Assembly (NCBI GenBank): GCA_013400975.1
Contig: WBMZ01011742.1
Coordinates: forward strand, 1 to 64,000
DNA length: 64,000 bases
Origin: Atrichornis clamosus
Lineage: Eukaryota; Chordata; Aves; Passeriformes; Menuridae
Direction: 5' to 3'
Numbering within the stretch: the stretch's first letter is position 1; each line of letters opens with the position of its first letter. Under the pieces are notes generated by a model. The model searched no databases and was not told the origin of the DNA. It saw only the letters and a program-made list of their open reading frames with translations. This document shows positions 34,966 to 45,910 of the stretch, piece by piece. The translations under genes and the position numbers were made by a program.

Positions 34966-35518
34966 TGTGAGATGCACTCGTCAACTGTCTTCTGCAAATT
35001 TTATTTTTTAGGAGTTTTTCCCACCTTCCAAGTACATTCATGCCAGGGAAATGGGTTTTTAAGAGCAGATTAATGAGTTGTCCTTCTGATTGGCTTTGAT
35101 TTGCTTGGCCTCACTGGAGAAGTGATGGGTCACGTCTTTGCAGGCAGCTCTGCTGCCTTGGTGAAGCATTTCCCCCCCTTCCCTAAGTGCTCCACAACCA
35201 CTTTAAGCTAAACACTGCAGAAGAGATAGATATATTCTTATTAGTCTTGCAAGAGAAACTACAGCAATCAATCCCAGTGCTAGACTAACTCCTTCCCTTT
35301 GCAATTTGGATGTTTAGAAGTAATTTGGGGAGTAATCTCTGCGAATGGCAGCATGGAAGTAACTGCCTGCAATAAAACATTGCGGGGGTGACTGTTATCC
35401 TAATGATATTTCCAACAAACATTACTGAAATATGTTTTCTTCTCTAAAAATGGCAACAGAATTTAAATGTTCTTAGTGCTAACATGGAAATGGGGTAAAA
35501 TTAGCTGGGTTGGTTCTG
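34966..35518. other. AT-rich single-copy sequence
   Basis: Similar AT-rich, repeat-free texture continues, including 35340-35450 with ATTGCGGGGGTGACTG and CTAATGATATTTCC words. No gene is recognised. Confidence 0.4.
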
Positions 35519-35543
35519 TGATGATGATGATGATGATGATGAT
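35519..35543. repeat. (GAT)n trinucleotide microsatellite
   Basis: About eight uninterrupted TGA/ATG units. Confidence 0.95.
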
Positions 35544-36152
35544 AGTGATTTCTTTATTATTGCCATGGTGGGTGGACTCCCCCCTTCCTACTGCCCTGCT
35601 CATCCAGGGGTACAGCATTATTCCCTGCTTCACAACCTGCTCGTGTGTTATTTCATGTGGCAAAGCCCCTTTCCATTAAAACAATATAAATAATTGCTAT
35701 GTTCTTTCACAGAGGAAACAGGAACGTTGCACGTGGGAATAGCATTACAGGAAAAAAATTGCTGGCCTGATCCCAGTGGCCTTTTCTCTTTTTCTTTCCA
35801 GATGGATTCATATCTTATTCTTTGTGAATAATTTATCCAGGCCTGCTTGGAAACATTCTCTAAAGGAATTATGACTGTCTTAAAATGTCTATACCAGTGC
35901 TGCCTGTTGGTGCTGGAGAACCTTCCTTTTGTCCTCCCAGCAAAGTGGTTTTCTCTGTGTGTGTGAGCAAACCAGTGGTGCTGGGATGTGCTGGGATTTT
36001 GGGAGAGGAGCTGGGGAGGGTTAGAAGTTGGAGGTGGGCAGTGATGGGCAAGGAGTGTGGACCATCCGGCCACCGTCTAACTGTGAGGTTGGAGGGTGGC
36101 TGAGTTGTGCAGGGATACAGTTTGGAGCTGGGCAAATCCTCCAGGACCTGTG
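35544..36152. other. Single-copy non-coding stretch
   Basis: Mixed sequence with no repeat or gene recognised. Confidence 0.4.
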
Positions 36153-36408
36153 ACAGAATCACAGAATATTTCAGGTTGGAAATGCCTTCTAAGATCATTC
36201 AGTACAACCATCACTGCAGCACTGACAGGGCCAGCACCAAAACAAATCCCCAAGTATCACATCTACACATCTTTTAAATCCCTTCAGGGATGGTGACTTC
36301 ACCACTGCCCTGAGCAGCCCATTCCAGTGCTGGACAACCCTTTTAGTGAAGAAATTTTCCCTAATATCCAACCTAAACCTTCCCTTGACTCAGTCAAGGC
36401 TGCAGTTG
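36153..36408 (-). mobile_element. CR1 LINE, 3' end fragment, reverse orientation, different subfamily
   Basis: The left edge 'gacagaatcacagaatattt' is followed by 'caggttggaaatgccttcta', 'agatcattcagtacaacca', 'cactgccctgagcagcccat', 'tccagtgctggacaaccctt' and 'ttttccctaatatccaacct'. The internal words differ from the 21.3, 30.1 and 43.2 kb copies, so it comes from another CR1 lineage. A 17-bp inverted repeat (36383-36399) marks the right edge. Confidence 0.93.
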
Positions 36409-37297
36409 GGCTGGGTTTATAGAGCAGGAGAGCTGAGGGAGGGGTCTGCAGGGGGACTTTGGGTGTGTGGGTGCCTGTTAGGTGCTCTCTTTGCAGATGG
36501 AGCCCATGGTGGCCAAATCTCTCCAGACAACTGCTTCCTGTTTCTCAGCATTTGCAAACCAAAGTGGGGTGGATGGAGCAGCAGGGCCAACCCATGCTCG
36601 TGTCTCCATCTGGCCAAACCTGCTGAGAGGGCCTGGAGGCCAGAAGGAAAAACTCACTATGGTCATCACCACGGCGTCTGAAATCCCGGAACACTGTGAG
36701 CTACAGGGAACACAAGAGGGAAGAATCTGGGGGAGGCTTCAGACATTTGCTGTGCCTGGTGCTCCGGCTCGGGATGCAGCCAAGCGCCATCCTCCCCCGG
36801 AGTCACGGCAAAGCCCTGCACGGCCAATTAAATACTGTGTAAAATGAAGGACGGGGTGCTGTTCAGCCCTGGCTGTCCCTAGGGAAGGGTGGGCTGCTGT
36901 CGTTAGCAGCAATCTGCCCTCCCTGAGAGGGGGGGAGCTGGCTCTTTGCTGCTCCCAGCCGCTGCCGGTGCTCGGGATGCGCTTTTCACGGCATGCCTCT
37001 GTCAGATGCAAAACTATAAGGCAGGTGATTAAATGCGATGCCTCTCTATTGATCCTCCGCTGCTTCCCAGAGCCAGGGCTGAAGTTATCCTCTTTGGATA
37101 TTCACAGAGCTGCTGCTGAGAGCCGGCTCGGAAATCCTGCTGGACAAAGGTGTCAGCAGCCGTCTGCCGCCTTCTGCAGCGCTTTCGGCTGCCAGGCTCC
37201 TGCGCGGAGCTCCGCGGCAAAGGGGGACAAGGGCTGCTGGTCATCAGCCCGTGAACGACCGTGGTTTGACCCCGTGCTGGCTGTGATGGTCCGTGGC
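36409..37297. other. Single-copy sequence, locally CpG-enriched
   Basis: 36950-37290 has scattered CpGs (tccgcggcaaag, gtgaacgaccgtgg), but not enough for a clear island. Open frames have no domain. Confidence 0.4.
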
Positions 37298-37338
37298 GAG
37301 GAGGAGGAGGAGGAGGAGGAGCGGGAGGAGGAGGAGAG
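37298..37338. repeat. (GAG)n-rich purine tract
   Basis: GAG repeated with one CGG interruption, which yields a poly-Glu stretch in one spurious frame and poly-Ser/Pro on the other strand. Confidence 0.9.
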
Positions 37339-40300
37339 GGAATGTCCTGGTGCATCTGCCCGTTCCTGCAGCTCAGGCTCCCTCTGGCTCTGCACTGATG
37401 GGATGCTGATGCCCTCCCTCCTCTGGGCAAGCCCGGCTGTACCTCTGGGGATCATTTCTCCCCTTCCGGTGGTTGTGAATACCATTTTTCCAACGGGTCA
37501 TATAATTTGGTTTTTTTTCTCTCCTATTTGCCTAATTTTCAATTGAAGCATCCCCCCATGAACTGCTGCTCAGAGAGCCTGAGTGACACCTCCCTCTTAT
37601 TTGTATGGGAAAGCCAGGAACAGAAGGGAAGGCCTAGGAGCAGGCAGGCTATTCTCCAAATGCATCAGAAAAAACAAAAAAAATTTGTTTTTAAAGCGTT
37701 TTTACTAGGTGTTTGGTTTGCAGCCAACAGCCTAATGCATCACCGAGTTTAGCTCCATCCATTCTGCGGTGCAGTTGCCCAAGAAATCAATGCCCTGACA
37801 TACTTCCCTTTGCTAGAAAATACACTTTTGCTTGAGTGGGTGTGAAAACCGAGCTCTTGCCAAAACCCTGCGAGTGCTGAGGGAGGCTGTCCCGCTGAGC
37901 CCAGCATCCAAAGGAGCCACAGGACAAAAGCTGCACTCTCCAACTTCTGTTCTACTTGCAGGGGCTGCAGGGCTTTGAATACTGACCAGAGAGCAATTTA
38001 ACAAGGGAAATGTCTTGCAGTCTCTGGCTGAAAATAACCTTTTTCTAGTGCGTAGCCAGGTAATTGGTAGTCTAGGCTGATTTTCTGGCTTCCTTTATTC
38101 ATAAAGCATCCAGAAAACCCCCCCTGCAGCACCTGGGCCGTGCACTGATTTCTGCACAGACACAGCTTCATTGCATGTGTCTGGTCTGGCTGTGAAATGG
38201 GGAACTTCTCTGCTCCTCATGGATTCCTCAGGGAAAGAGGTGTCTAATCCTTCCCACTTCCACGGTGAATCCCATCCTTGCTGGGAAAACTGAAACATCG
38301 GTGTAACTCCTGACCTGGAAGCGGTGCCCCTCCGCCGATGGTTTCATTCTCGAAGAACAGCCACCGTAAAAAATAACAGAAGAAAATCACAAAGGCCACC
38401 TCCAAGTTCCCATCTCCCTGCCCATGTTTTGACATGTGATGGTGAATTCCAGCAGTGTTCAGGAAGATCTGCTGGAAGCAACAACCACTGGCCCTGGGGC
38501 TGCCTGCGGCCAGAGGCTGCGGTGAGGGGCTCCACCCAAACAAGCAGGATTTTTTGAAGCTTTTCTGCGGGGTGAAGTGCCTCTGCATGATTGCCCACTC
38601 TGAGCATGGATTTAGGGAAATGGTGATTTCCTGCAGGGAGAATTCCCATGGATTTGAGTCTGGGGGTTGCTCTGCTGTTGCCAGCCCTCTGCCATCGCAG
38701 ACCTTGGCTCGCAGCATCTCTGTTTCACTGCTGGTATCCCCTGTCCCCCTGCCTCCCTCCTGCGAGGTCTCTGACTCAGAGCCTGTCTCCTTTTGACAAG
38801 TTTATTGGTTTTCCAGAGCTTTACCAGATCTTGCCTTTCATTTTGAGGCAGAAGCAAGGAATGGTTAATGCCTGCAGGAGCAAGTGAGCCATGAGGCTGG
38901 GCTGGATTATGCAAGACCACTATCCCCCCATGTCCCGCATCCCTGCTCCTGATACAGCATGGAAGAGCATAAGAGTGCCCTGATATCATTCCTAGAGGGT
39001 ATTGGAGGGGTTTGCTTGTGATTCCAGCTCTGCTGGGAAGAGGCTGAATGGTTTTGTTCACATCACAGCCCTTGCAGCCTGCTGGGATCTGCCTGGAGCC
39101 GGGGCATGAACAGGGTGTGCAGCGCCCAGGGTGAGTGGGACAGGAAAGCCTCAGGAAAGTCTTACTGGTGTCCTGGGCACAGGCGGCTGTCAGCCTACCA
39201 GAGGGACTCACAGGGTCCTGGATGCTCATCTTCTGGGTGGATTGACAGCTCCCAGCTCCAGAGCCCCACGAGAAGGAGAGGTGAGCACCCTGGCGCTCTG
39301 CCTCCTCCACTGTGCTCAATGGCACACTTTCCTGTGCCCTGGGAAAAGCACACACTCCCCCTTGAGATTCGCTGTGCCATCTCTAAGAGGTACTTGACAT
39401 CCTCTCTCCTGCCCAGCTGCCGGCTTGTTTTCCTCCTGCAGGTCTGGCTGCCTGCGGGGCAGAGCTGTTTGCTCTCCCCTGTCCTGGCACCCGCAGCCTC
39501 TGAAGGCAGCACACCCTGGGGACCCCCCTCCCACCTGGCAGGATGCCGATATCGTTCATCCATTGTGTGGATTAAAAGACTGAAAACATTTGGAGCATGA
39601 GGAAGCGTGGCCCAAGCCCCTGCTGCCCCAGCACCCGGCACCATGCCTTCAAAGTCACTGTCAATTTTCAGTATCGGGCCAAAAATATGGCTTTTTCAGT
39701 GGGAAGAAGATGTGCAACTGGGAAAGAACCAAATAAAAAAGGTGTTTACTCCTTTATCACATTGTAATAGAATTGTGATGGGGAAGAGTGAAGTGATGCA
39801 ATGAGCAGAGTGCTTGTAAGTGAATCCTGCGTCTGTGGAAGGGGAGGCTGATGACAAGAGTGCTGGCAGGGCTCTCCTCTTTGGGACCAGGTTTCATCTG
39901 TGTCAACAGTCGGGTAGAGCGACCCGGCAGGGCTCTGGGGAGGAGCAAAACCAGAGAAAACCTCTCAGAAGAAAGGAAAGAAAGGGGCACAGAACTGGAG
40001 CCATCCCTTCTTTCCATGCCCAGAGCCCCCGAACAAAACTTTTAATCATCCTGGGAGGGACACCCCTGCATGGTGGAAGGAGGACAGTGGCTTCCCCACT
40101 CAAAGTCGGGGTTTGCACAGGGATTGAGATCTCAGCTGGGAAGGAAATCCACTCAGCAGATTGCAGGGGAAGGAGCAGGGAGAGGCACTTAGGAGCCGCC
40201 GGGTGACACCTGTGAGCTCCATGTGAGCTCCGTGTCTTGCTGGATGGACGTGTGCAGACACAGCAGCTCTCAATTTCAGCTGAGTATTTTCCAAGTATCC

Positions 40301-41330
40301 AAAGGTTCTGGGGAGTCGATTCTCATTACTTGCTCACTGCAGGTCCCTTCTCTCCGGGGGCTGGGAAGATGCTCTCTGAAATTTACTTGCAGTGGAGGAG
40401 TCACTCAGCCGTGCTCCAAGCAATTTTCACTCCTGGAGCCCCACAGGGTTTTTGGAGGATGCTTATTCCTTTCAGGGGAAGAAGTTGCTCCCAGTGCTAT
40501 AGAACTGGTGTAAGACTGGGCTCAGCCCCTTGCCTGGAGCAGTGGAGTCCAAGGGAGCTGTTCTTTGAGCCAGCCCAGTATTCCCAAAGGATCCCAGCTC
40601 CTTTCCCCTGCAGGGTGGCAGGGAGAGAGGCCGAGGGAGAGCCGACCCCAAAGCTTTGCCCTGAACCACTGAGCAAGAGTGGGACCCAGAAAGCAACTGG
40701 GGTGCAGTGTGCAGGGGGAGAGCTTGGGGAGCAGCTCTGAAGCTGAGCACAGACATTCACTGTCCAGCAGAGCTGCTGTAGGCTTCCTTAACTCTGCCGT
40801 AAGTGCAGAGTGAAGCAGCTTGTGTTCAGCCCTTGGCTCACAGGTAGCCAGCTGTGAGTGCCAAACCTGGCTCAGCCCAGCTTCCCTCTGACCTGTCCAG
40901 GTGGCCGTGTCCTGGAGAAGCTGAAGCTCTTGCCCTCCTCTGAGACCTGCTGGATCTGCAGATGGAGTTTTCTAAATGCTTTTGCAGAAGCTGAGCTAAT
41001 ACAAACCAGTGTTTTTACTTTACCCTTCACATCCCTCCCCTTGCCCTTGTCCCACCCTGTCCCCGCACTGGTCCTGCTCCATCAGTGCCTTTCTCCTGCC
41101 CTGCAGGGGAAGCTGTGACCTGCTCCTGGTGTGAAGGAGATAACGCTGGAAGAAATGCTCTGCCAGACCGGCCAGTTCAGCTCATTACAGAGTGTTTTCA
41201 CAAATTTCTGCTGCCCTCTTATCAACCCATCAGCCCAAGCAGATCACCCTTCAGCTCCCACCAGACGCGGCCGCACCTCCGCAGTCCGAGCCTTGGGAGC
41301 TGCAGCCTGACTCACACTGTGTGGGAGAAA
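37339..41330. other. Single-copy non-coding stretch
   Basis: A 247-codon minus frame (38612-39355) is the longest without an obvious repeat or island explanation, but it has no recognised domain. Nothing else is supported. Confidence 0.4.
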
Positions 41331-41450
41331 GTAATTGTTCCAGCCATGGCAAATTGGACCCGTAATAACCTTTCTGTCCATAACAGCAATAATGCTCCTT
41401 CAAAAATATTTTTTAATAGATTTTGGATAATGAATTTGGCATACCAGTGA
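41331..41450. other. Candidate conserved non-coding element
   Basis: A repeat-free AT-rich block with AAGTAATTGTTCCAGCCATG, CGTAATAACC, AACAGCAATAATGCTCC and GGATAATGAATTTGGCAT, flanked by ordinary GC-richer sequence. Confidence 0.35.
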
Positions 41451-41550
41451 GCGGGCAGTGGAGGGATGAGGAAGGGGTGGATGGGGAAGAGCAAGCGGAA
41501 AGGAGAGGTGGCTGTTGTGTCCCGTGGAGAGGGTGCAGGAGGCCTGATCC

Positions 41551-41606
41551 TGCAGGCAGGACACGGGCAGGGCATGGGGAGGGCACAGGCAGGGCATGGG
41601 CAGTCA
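41551..41606. repeat. Imperfect 21-bp tandem duplication
   Basis: GCAGGGCATGGG recurs at 41568 and 41589 within a GGGCAC/GGACAC-rich tract. It is a short, imperfect minisatellite-like stretch. Confidence 0.5.
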
Positions 41607-43218
41607 GTGTCTGGGACATGAGCAGAGGAGAGCAACACCACTGGGCTCACTGTCAGCCTCCCCAGGGGCTGTTTCTGGGAGCCTGTGCAAGGGCTGTGTC
41701 CACGCAGAGCCTTGGTGAGCATCGCATGTGCACGTAGGGGCTTTCCTTCCTCCTCCTCCTCCTCCCTCTGCCAGCCGTCTTGGTGGCTGCCCCAGGGGTC
41801 CCTGCTCCCACCCTGGGGTGCTGTGGAGCTGTTTTGCACCTCTGAGAAAGAACAATTGCCCCTTCCTCAGAAGTTCTGCTGTGAGCCGGCAAAGAGCATT
41901 TGATGGAAGGAAAGCTGGGTCCAAAACTCCAGTGCCCTCCTCTGTGAGGCTTTGTTCATCCTCGTAGCTCACAGAAGAGATGTTCAGGGGGTTAATGTGA
42001 GATTGCCATGAACCACTGCAGCAGTTTCAAGTCCTCTGCTTGGAGTGCTGGGAGATGCCTCTGTTCCTGTCTCTTGCTGGGAAGAAAATGCAACAATGCT
42101 CTCTAGAGGCAGAAGAAGTCAAGGAGAGCTTTGCTTTCCCTGGCTCTGCCTTTCATCATGACCTCATTGCTCTTCCCAGCTGTTTATTTCCCACACAAAT
42201 AGCAGTTTATGGGCATTTTGACCTCCTGAGATGTAGCTTGGGTAGTTTTTTTCCCCTCCCTCCTCACAGGACAGTCTGATGTAAGTATTGCAGATGCTCA
42301 GAGGAGAGCTGGGAGAAGTGGGAGCATTTTGGGTCAGGATGGAAGTCTGGGATGAGGTGGCTGTGCAGAGTGATGGAGGAAGGGGAGAGGGCTGGGGTAA
42401 ATGTGCTGCAGCATGGCCCAGCATCGCTCTGGGGCAGGGAAAGTGGGGCTCACGGTGGGATGTTGGAATGAGAAGATCTCGTAAGGCCTAAACAACCCCA
42501 GGTCTCAGGTGAGGTCAGGTGCAGCTGTGTGGATGCAGAAACCCAGTCAGGCACCAACTGCCCCTTAATAAAGGCCGGACGAGGTACAGAAGCTGGTTTG
42601 GGGGGGTGTGGGTCTCTTCTGGGCAGAGCAGGCAGCAGCTTTGACACTGGCAGTCTCAGGGTTAATTCTGGTGTAAAGAAGGGGCTGGAGCCCTGATGAC
42701 CCAAGGGTTGTTTTGGGTGAGTCTGGGGCTGAGCCCTGGAGATGCTGCAGGGCCTCCTGGGATGCTTTGTCCAAGGCTGATGGAGGCTTTAGTGGGGCAG
42801 CTCGGGAGGAGCTGGTCCAGGTGCAGCTCCTGAGGTGGGGGCTGGTGGTGGGGATGTGGTGAACCTGCAGATATGACCTGCAGGAGCCTGAGTCTGCAAG
42901 GACTGAGAAAAATGAGAGTGCCAGCATCTGAACCAGCAGTTACAGATCCCATCCTCTGCTCCTCCAGAGAGCCCAGCTGAGACCTGCACCCAGCTGGCTG
43001 TTGTAGGTACAAAATGTTTGAGTCCTCTGCCTGTGATCTTCCAAGGGGGAAGGGGTTAAAAGGTGATGCTCTGCCCTGTGCAGGGGAGTCAGAGGTGATA
43101 GACAGGGCCCAGATGGAAATCCAGGTGAGATTTTTTTCTTCATGTGGGCAGCTGACCCAAGTAGAGCTCAGCCTGTGTGGGGAGTGGTGCTCAGTGGGGT
43201 CCCTTTGCTTGTGCCAAG
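41607..43218. other. Single-copy non-coding stretch
   Basis: A small CTCCTCCTC tract lies at 41748-41766. Long overlapping minus-strand frames (42662-43222) are Ser/Pro/Leu-rich with no domain. No gene is called. Confidence 0.4.
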
Positions 43219-43485
43219 TCACGGAATCACTGAATGGTTTGGGTTGGAAGGGACCTTAAAGCTCATCTCTTTCCAGCCCCTGCCATGGGAAGGGACATCT
43301 TCGACTATCCCAGGTTGTTCCAAGCCCTGTCCAGCTTGGCCTTGAACACTTCCAGGGATGGGGCTGCCACAGCTTTTCTGAGCAATTTGTGCCAGGGCCT
43401 TACCACCCTCCCACAGAAGAATTTCTTCCTAATATCCAATTTAATCCTGCCCTTTGTCAGTTTGAAGCCATTCTCCCTTGTCATC
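43219..43485 (-). mobile_element. CR1 LINE, 3' end fragment, reverse orientation
   Basis: Textbook reverse CR1 3' end: 'tcacggaatcactgaatggt', 'ttgggttggaagggacctta', 'aagctcatctctttccagcc', 'cgactatcccaggttgttcc', 'cttgaacacttccagggatg', 'gaatttcttcctaatatcca' and 'tttgaagccattctccctt'. The right edge fades near 43485. Confidence 0.96.
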
Positions 43486-43559
43486 TGGGCTTGCTGTCCT
43501 TTCCCAACAAGTGAGGATTATCCCTCAGATCGTACCTGAAGCTGGGTGGGACGCAAGGC

Positions 43560-43865
43560 CCAGACCACCTCTGGTCATTAAAAAAAAAATCCAAATAGAA
43601 TAATTAATTTTACTATCCTGGCCAGTTTCCAGTCCACTCGATTACATTCTGCCGATCCACCCTGCAGTCCCATATGTTGTTGTTTATTTTATTAGCTCAT
43701 ATTGCAAATCTTTCAGCAAGAACTGCCCTATGAATAGCCTCGCCTGCCGAATTAATCGTGCTGCTGAAAGTCTCAGGTTAATGTATAAAATGTACTTGCA
43801 GGCTCTGGATAAAGGAAACAAAGGAAATTATATTACTGAGCTGAACTGGGCAAATCTCGTGTCCC
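43560..43865. other. Candidate conserved non-coding element between two CR1 copies
   Basis: About 300 bp of repeat-free, AT-rich, motif-dense sequence: ATAATTAATTTTAC, CTCGATTACATTCTG, CCTGCCGAATTAATCG, GGTTAATGTATAAAATG, GGAAATTATATTAC. It lies cleanly between two same-orientation CR1 fragments and has no open frame of note. Enhancer-like by texture only. Confidence 0.4.
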
Positions 43866-43902
43866 CAGGTGACCAGGAGGATACATAAAGAACTAACTGG
43901 AC

Positions 43903-44077
43903 AAATCACCACCTTCACAGAGAGGAATTTCTTCCCAATATCCAATCTAACCCTGCCCTCTGTCAGTGTGAGCCATCCCCTCTTGTTCCGTCACTCCAAG
44001 CCCTTGTTCCAGTCCGTCTCCAGTTTTCTTGGAACCTGTTTAGGCACTGGAAGGTGGTCCAAGGTCTGGCAGTTCCG
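43903..44077 (-). mobile_element. CR1 LINE fragment, reverse orientation, internal to the 3' end
   Basis: Contains 'caccttcacagagaggaatt', 'tcttcccaatatccaatcta', 'accctgccctctgtcagtg', 'cactccaagcccttgttcc', 'gtctccagttttcttggaac' and 'ggcactggaaggtggtccaa'. The extreme 3' end is missing at its left edge. It overlaps in consensus coordinates with the 43.2 kb copy, so the two are not halves of one insertion. It explains part of a 228-codon antisense frame (43869-44555). Confidence 0.88.
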
Positions 44078-45690
44078 GATAGTGCTGGGCTGGGCTTCAT
44101 CAGCTAAAATACCTGTACCTGCAGCTGGCCTGGGTGTACTTGTGTGCTTCTTTATAATCCTGGTAGCTTTCCTATTGGAAAGCAAGTCCCATATTGCGTG
44201 TCTGCCATTATTTAGGATGTTTGATGCATCTGGCCGCATCTTTCAGCTTTTACTTCGTGCAGTCTGCAAGTCAGGGTGTGTTGTGTGGGGCTTTGTGCTT
44301 CCTCTGCTGCCCTCTGATCCTCCAGCAGTGGTAAACCAGCACTGGGGGTTACACGTGCAGGCTGCAGCTACACATGGAAGGGCAGTTTGTGTTAAATTGC
44401 ACCAGATGAAAACATTTCTCTTTGGAAACCCTTGCTCTGGTTTAATTTCATGGAGTCCTGTGCTCTGTGAGACTCGGTTGCTATGGGGAGCTGACTGCCC
44501 TTGGAACTGGAAGGGATCGCTTTGGTTATTTACTCTGACTTCCAATGAGGTGTAAAACTTTCCCCCATCCTTCCCCAAGCCCACAGTTCTGCCTGAGCTC
44601 TTGCTCGTGCTGCATCTTAACTTCAAGACTGAGTGATGCATGATAGCAAACCCCTGAAAGACCTTGTTAAGTTTGCAAATTACCCTTGCAATTAAAAACT
44701 GTCTTGTTTCTAACTTTTACTTTACCTCATTTCCGTTTCCAGTGCCAGGAGCTCATTTTGACTTTCCCTGCTGCATTAAAGATATATGTTATATATGTTA
44801 TTGAGCTGTCCCAGAGAGACTGAAGGGAGATGGCTGGATTGTCTGGGCAAGTAATTGGGATTCACAGGCTGCTTTGGGAAGGGGACAGGTAGGAATGGAT
44901 GCTAAGGGAGTGTATGAAAAAACAAGGCCTGAGGAGCTTATTTCTTATTTCATGGACCTCAGTTCATCAAGTTCTTGATGCTGGACTTTGTAAACGTCCT
45001 GGATTTTTGTAAAGGCTCAGCCAGCTCTTGCTTGCTTAAGACTGCTTTGCTTTTCCATCTTCATTTTTCCCACCTCATTAGTGTTTTTACATGGCCGGAT
45101 AAGCTGTGCCTTGATTTATCCCTGGTTTTTGGTTACTGTGAGGTACCGAGGCTGCTGGTGTCTGTCACAGCCCGGCATGGTGGTCTTTTGCCACCCCCTC
45201 GTTTGCTTCCCAGGGGCAGAGGAGCCTGGCTGGGATGCTGGGAAGCCTCAAGGATGGGGAATTGCTGGGATCAGAGGTGATGCTCTGCTGTCTCCCACCA
45301 GCTGATTACAAGGACAGCAGTGGCCATGAGGGGCACGGACTCATCTCTAGGGAGGTGTCTGGGGTGTGGGGAGGGCACAGTGCTAAAATTACGGGGAAGT
45401 CTGAATCCAGGTGGGACCCTTGTTAAGTGTTTTCACTCCCTGCTCTCTCACCCCTCCTTTCCCCGGCTGTGCTTGCAGGACACGAGCTCTGGCCTCAGCA
45501 GCACTGCTGACCCCTCCTGTCACTGAAGGGTGACTTGTGTCTGCTGCCAACGCACACTTTGGTGTTAACTCTTATTTAACCCAAACCCTCACGGACGCGT
45601 GCAGGAATTTGTGGTGCTGTTGAGGGGAATTTGCATTTGGGTGGTGAGAAAATTGCGTAGCCAGAGGGATGCCAGGGTTTTCCATCAGGC
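44078..45690. other. Single-copy non-coding stretch
   Basis: No gene or repeat is recognised. 44770-44810 is AT-rich (tatatgttatatatgttattg). Confidence 0.4.
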
Positions 45691-45910
45691 AGTGAGTGCC
45701 CTCCATTACTCACTGCTCTAACTCGATTTGATGCACTGTGCTGTCAACTCTTTAAATCTGATTAGCACAAGTGTTTCTTCTTCTCCTCAGTGATTTGCTG
45801 TGTTCTTAATGTGATGCCCATTAATGACAGGAGAAGAAGCTAAACCAACTTATTTTCCCATCAAATAAATGGCAACTTGCATTGCTCTTAAAAACAGTGA
45901 ATGGAAGAGG
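45691..45910. other. Candidate conserved non-coding element
   Basis: AT-rich, repeat-free sequence with CTAACTCGATTTGATGCAC, AAATCTGATTAGCAC and GATGCCCATTAATGACAGG, bounded by ordinary sequence. Confidence 0.3.

Noticed and set aside
43869..44555. 228-codon plus-strand frame with hydrophobic stretches
   Set aside because: Its first part is antisense CR1; the rest is unrecognised and intronic in texture.
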